From the NCBI GenBank assembly GCA_040380145.1, contig JBEIJQ010000065.1:1-17223 (forward strand): a stretch of 17,223 nt of DNA, given 5' to 3'. Positions 14,612 to 17,223 of the stretch are shown piece by piece. The stretch's first letter is position 1; every line of letters starts with the position of its first letter. A model generated the notes under the pieces. The model was not told where the DNA came from, did not search any database, and worked only from the letters and a program-made list of their open reading frames with translations. The translations under genes and the position numbers were made by a program. The DNA comes from JBEIJQ01 sp040380145. Lineage in GTDB: Bacteria; Bacteroidota; Bacteroidia; Chitinophagales; Saprospiraceae.

Positions 14612-17223
14612 CAACACGGCCACGAGTTTCTTTCGCCAAACCTGCCCGTCGCCGACCACGGCCTCGGCCCGCAAAACATACGGCCCGGGCGAGGCCGGCG
14701 AACCATCGGCGCGCGCACCGTCCCAATACAGCTCACCGGCGCCCTGCACGAATTGCCCGCGGCACACCTCGGCCACCCAACAGCCCCGGGCATCGTACAC
14801 ACGGATGTCAACCGCCGCCCCCGCTGTTGCCGACACATTGTACAGCAGCGGCAATCGATCGTCCCATCCATCGCCGTCGGGCGTGAAGGCCGCCCCGCCC
14901 AATTCGATCCAATCGTCCGGGACGCTGTCGCGGACCACCGCCGCCAAGGCGGTGTTGGAACGTCCCGGCGTGGCACCCCTACAAGCATCCGAGGCCGAAA
15001 CCCACTGCTGCGGGGCATCGGAAGGCCGCCCGGGATCCCGCCGCTCCAGCGATACGCCCTCCACATCGGCCAACAACCCGGAATGCCCCCCCGCGGAATA
15101 CCGCACCGATTCCAACAAGTAGCCCTCGCCTGCGTCCGACAGGCCCAGCAACAGCACGCGGCCGCTGTCGTCGAGCATTTCCGGCAGTTCGCCGAGGACC
15201 AGTCCGCCAGCGTCCGCGCAAGGATATTGGGCCGACAAGAACGCCGTATCGGGCGAAATCGCGCAATAGGCGCCTGGATACAACCAATTGCCCGACGGCA
15301 GACGGAATTTTTCCAACGGAAAACCCTGGCCGTCCGCGTCGGCCAACACGAGGCTACCCAAGTCGATCAGTTTGGAAGAGGCGTTGAACAGTTCCACAAA
15401 GTCGCTGCCGTACGGCAAGGGGTCAAACAGCAGTTCGTTGACCAGCACTTCCCCGGGCATAGGGGCCAAAGGCAGGGCCACGCGGAAACTGTCGGCAGCA
15501 CCGAGCAACGCGCCGGAGCAATCGGCCAAGGCGGGATCCAAATGCAGCCCGTACCAACGACCGGCCTCCAACGGCGCGTCCAAGGTCAATTCCACCCGCT
15601 CGCCCAAGGGGGGCAACACCCGCGCCCCGACCAAGGAGGGTCCACCCGTCAGACTAAAATGTCCGGGCGAACTACCCATGATCGGATCTACGCTCCTCGA
15701 AAACCACACGCAAAGGCGCGAATCGCCGATCGGCCGCCAACGCACGGCCCGAAAGGCCTCCACGGCTGCCGGGGAAGTCCGCGATTGGCCCGCCCCCGGG
15801 GTGCCGCCCAGCCAAACCGCCTCGCTGGCGCCCCAGTTGCGGCCCAGCAGACAAGGATTGCCCCAGTCCAGGCGGGTCAGGGTCCATCCGCCCGACGATT
15901 TGGCGGGGTCGCCGTAGGTGTTGCGGTCGTAGCCGACGGCATCCAGCAGCGTCCCGTCTAGTCCGTAGAGGAGCAGGGTGTCGCTGTCGTCGTTGAGGAC
16001 GGGGAAACCGGCCAGCCCGATGGTTTTTCCGAAAGCGGCGTAGGCCGGGGCCGCTTGCTCACCGCAGAGCAGGACCCACGCGCCGGGCGCAAGGGTGTCG
16101 GGCGGCAGAACGGCCTCCGTACCGCCAGCGTCCGCCAATCGCAAACCGCCCAAGGGCAGGGGCAAGGCACTGCGATTGTACAGTTCCACGAACTCGTGCC
16201 CAGGCAAGCCGAAACTCGGCGAAGGATCGGGGTACAGTTCGGTGAAGATCAGATCGTGCCGGACCGCCACCACGGGCGGCACGTACCGCAACTGGCCCCA
16301 CTGCTCTTCCATTTCGTTGCCCGCGGGATCGCGCAGCCCCTCGATCCGCAGGGCGTATGCCGTATCGGGCGACAACCCGACCGAAAAAACAACGCGCACC
16401 CGGTCGGGCCGATCGGGCACCGATGCCGACGAAGCGATCGGCTGGTACGGGAACAAGGCGTAGTTGCCCAGATAGCCGATGCCCGAAACTGCCAAAGGCT
16501 CGTCGAAAGTGAGCAAGGCCACCGTGTCGGACAAGACCTCCGCGGCGACCAGCGCCGGCGGGACCGTGTCGGGACGGATCGGACCCACGGAAAAATCGTC
16601 GAAAAAAAACTTCCGGGAATTGCTGGCGGTGAACCGGCACCACAGGCCGGTAAAAAAAGACTGCGCCCAAACGGTGTCGCGCACGGTCGGCCCCTCGGAC
16701 TGGAACGCGAAACCGCCCGCATGATCGGCCCAAAGCTGCCAATTGCCCGCGGGATCTCTCGTGACGCGCACCCGCACCCTCGGTACATTGGCCACGGCCC
16801 CGGCCGTTCCGGAGGCCAACAAAACGATCTGCCCGGGCCCGTCCTGCCGGTACAGCCGCAGAGCGTCCTGCGAACCCGTCTCGCCGATCTTCAGGAAATA
16901 TCCACGCCCGGATGCCGGGTCGGCCTCATCGCCGGCCAGCCAAAAAACGAACCGGTTGTAATCCGAGGGCGCGAAATCCACGCGGACCAGCAACTCCCAG
17001 ACACAGCTGTCGCCCAAGCGGGTCGGCGCGGACAAGTACACCCACGCCTCGCCCGCCGCGGGCGGTGCCTGCAGTTGGAGCAGGCTGTCGGGCGTCACCG
17101 CAAACAACGCGGTGTCGCCCAGCCATGGGACGGGACCACCACCGACGGCGCCCGAAAAATCGTCGGCCAAGCGGCCCTGAGAAAACAAAAGGGTCGGGAC
17201 CGCGCACAGCAATCCCCAGAACA
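14600..17223 (-). CDS. Secreted lamin-tail-domain protein, likely T9SS cargo (5' end cut by window edge)
   Basis: The frame runs from the right edge to the TAA at 14600-14602. It begins FWGLLCAVPTLLFSQG, the hydrophobic core and cleavage region of a signal peptide; the codon straddling the edge ends in TG and could itself be the start. Visible parts in order (residues counted from 17212): a LamG/jelly-roll-like region (about 15-215, with FDDFSVGPI), an Ig-like region (about 218-310), a first lamin-tail domain (about 320-480, LIFTELYPDPSP and HEFVELYNRS), a second Ig-like region (about 490-590), a second lamin-tail domain (about 600-765, VLVNELLFDPLPYGSDFVEL), and a C-terminal FlgD/CHU_C-like module (about 785-870, FTPDGDGWDD, YWDGARADGS, GPYVLRAE, ending KKLVAVLAGK). 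Such C-terminal modules are typical of T9SS-exported proteins, so SprA may export it (inference). Its substrate or binding role is unknown. Lysine is rare relative to arginine. Confidence 0.88.
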   Translation of the reverse strand, partial: FWGLLCAVPTLLFSQGRLADDFSGAVGGGPVPWLGDTALFAVTPDSLLQLQAPPAAGEAWVYLSAPTRLGDSCVWELLVRVDFAPSDYNRFVFWLAGDEADPASGRGYFLKIGETGSQDALRLYRQDGPGQIVLLASGTAGAVANVPRVRVRVTRDPAGNWQLWADHAGGFAFQSEGPTVRDTVWAQSFFTGLWCRFTASNSRKFFFDDFSVGPIRPDTVPPALVAAEVLSDTVALLTFDEPLAVSGIGYLGNYALFPYQPIASSASVPDRPDRVRVVFSVGLSPDTAYALRIEGLRDPAGNEMEEQWGQLRYVPPVVAVRHDLIFTELYPDPSPSFGLPGHEFVELYNRSALPLPLGGLRLADAGGTEAVLPPDTLAPGAWVLLCGEQAAPAYAAFGKTIGLAGFPVLNDDSDTLLLYGLDGTLLDAVGYDRNTYGDPAKSSGGWTLTRLDWGNPCLLGRNWGASEAVWLGGTPGAGQSRTSPAAVEAFRAVRWRPIGDSRLCVWFSRSVDPIMGSSPGHFSLTGGPSLVGARVLPPLGERVELTLDAPLEAGRWYGLHLDPALADCSGALLGAADSFRVALPLAPMPGEVLVNELLFDPLPYGSDFVELFNASSKLIDLGSLVLADADGQGFPLEKFRLPSGNWLYPGAYCAISPDTAFLSAQYPCADAGGLVLGELPEMLDDSGRVLLLGLSDAGEGYLLESVRYSAGGHSGLLADVEGVSLERRDPGRPSDAPQQWVSASDACRGATPGRSNTALAAVVRDSVPDDWIELGGAAFTPDGDGWDDRLPLLYNVSATAGAAVDIRVYDARGCWVAEVCRGQFVQGAGELYWDGARADGSPASPGPYVLRAEAVVGDGQVWRKKLVAVLAGK

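Noticed and set aside
14404..15066. 221 extra N-terminal codons for the PP2C protein
   Set aside because: The PP2C domain starts right after the ATG at 14401-14403; the extension overlaps the lamin-tail gene in another frame and has Arg/Pro/Gly-rich shadow composition.
17210..17212. TTG as the start of the lamin-tail protein
   Set aside because: The hydrophobic signal-peptide core continues upstream (Phe-Trp-Gly) to the window edge, so the real start is at or beyond position 17222.
1..17223. Mobile elements, CRISPR arrays, tRNA or rRNA genes, toxin-antitoxin pairs
   Set aside because: I looked for regular repeats, transposase or integrase motifs and structured RNA signatures and saw none; coding density and composition are uniform, with no sign of a recent insertion.

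Overview
The window reads as ordinary chromosome of a GC-rich member of the Bacteroidota, probably close to Saprospiria or Chitinophagia, though the class is inference. Three things support this: a nearly complete sprA directly downstream of ruvA, an arrangement I recall from flavobacteria; promoter boxes matching the Bacteroidota -7 consensus TAnnTTTG; and family variants typical of the phylum (split MetH N-terminal half, M23 peptidase with a TGPHVCFRFW-type motif, T9SS-style secreted lamin-tail protein). I see no tRNA, rRNA, CRISPR array, insertion sequence, integrase or phage gene.

Layout from left to right. Positions 1-7012 (minus) hold sprA, the giant outer-membrane translocon of the type IX secretion system; its last few dozen codons lie beyond the left edge. 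Positions 7013-7197 hold a good intrinsic terminator between ruvA and sprA. Positions 7198-7800 (minus) are ruvA. A pyrimidine-rich divergent spacer follows, then a PolX-family gene on the plus strand (7957-9633). This is the only plus-strand gene, and its polymerase catalytic aspartates are replaced while its PHP nuclease site is complete. It converges, with 6 bp between stops, on tcdA (9640-10392, minus). tcdA is preceded by an M23 membrane-anchored peptidase (10418-11695, minus). Upstream lies a probable transcription unit: PP2C phosphatase (13258-14403), MetH homocysteine-binding half (12181-13203) and a short DUF721 protein (11873-12157). The right edge carries a 5'-truncated secreted lamin-tail-domain protein (14600-17223, minus).

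Functionally the window mixes housekeeping with secretion: RuvA and PolX (DNA repair), TcdA (tRNA modification), MetH-N (methionine), DUF721 (possibly replication) and an M23 enzyme (cell wall). SprA would export T9SS cargo, and the lamin-tail protein has the architecture expected of such cargo. I find no convincing new multi-gene system. The items most worth a second look are the polymerase-dead PolX, the terminator pressed against the sprA start, a shared T7-CG-A7 palindrome in two upstream regions, and the orphan MetH half.
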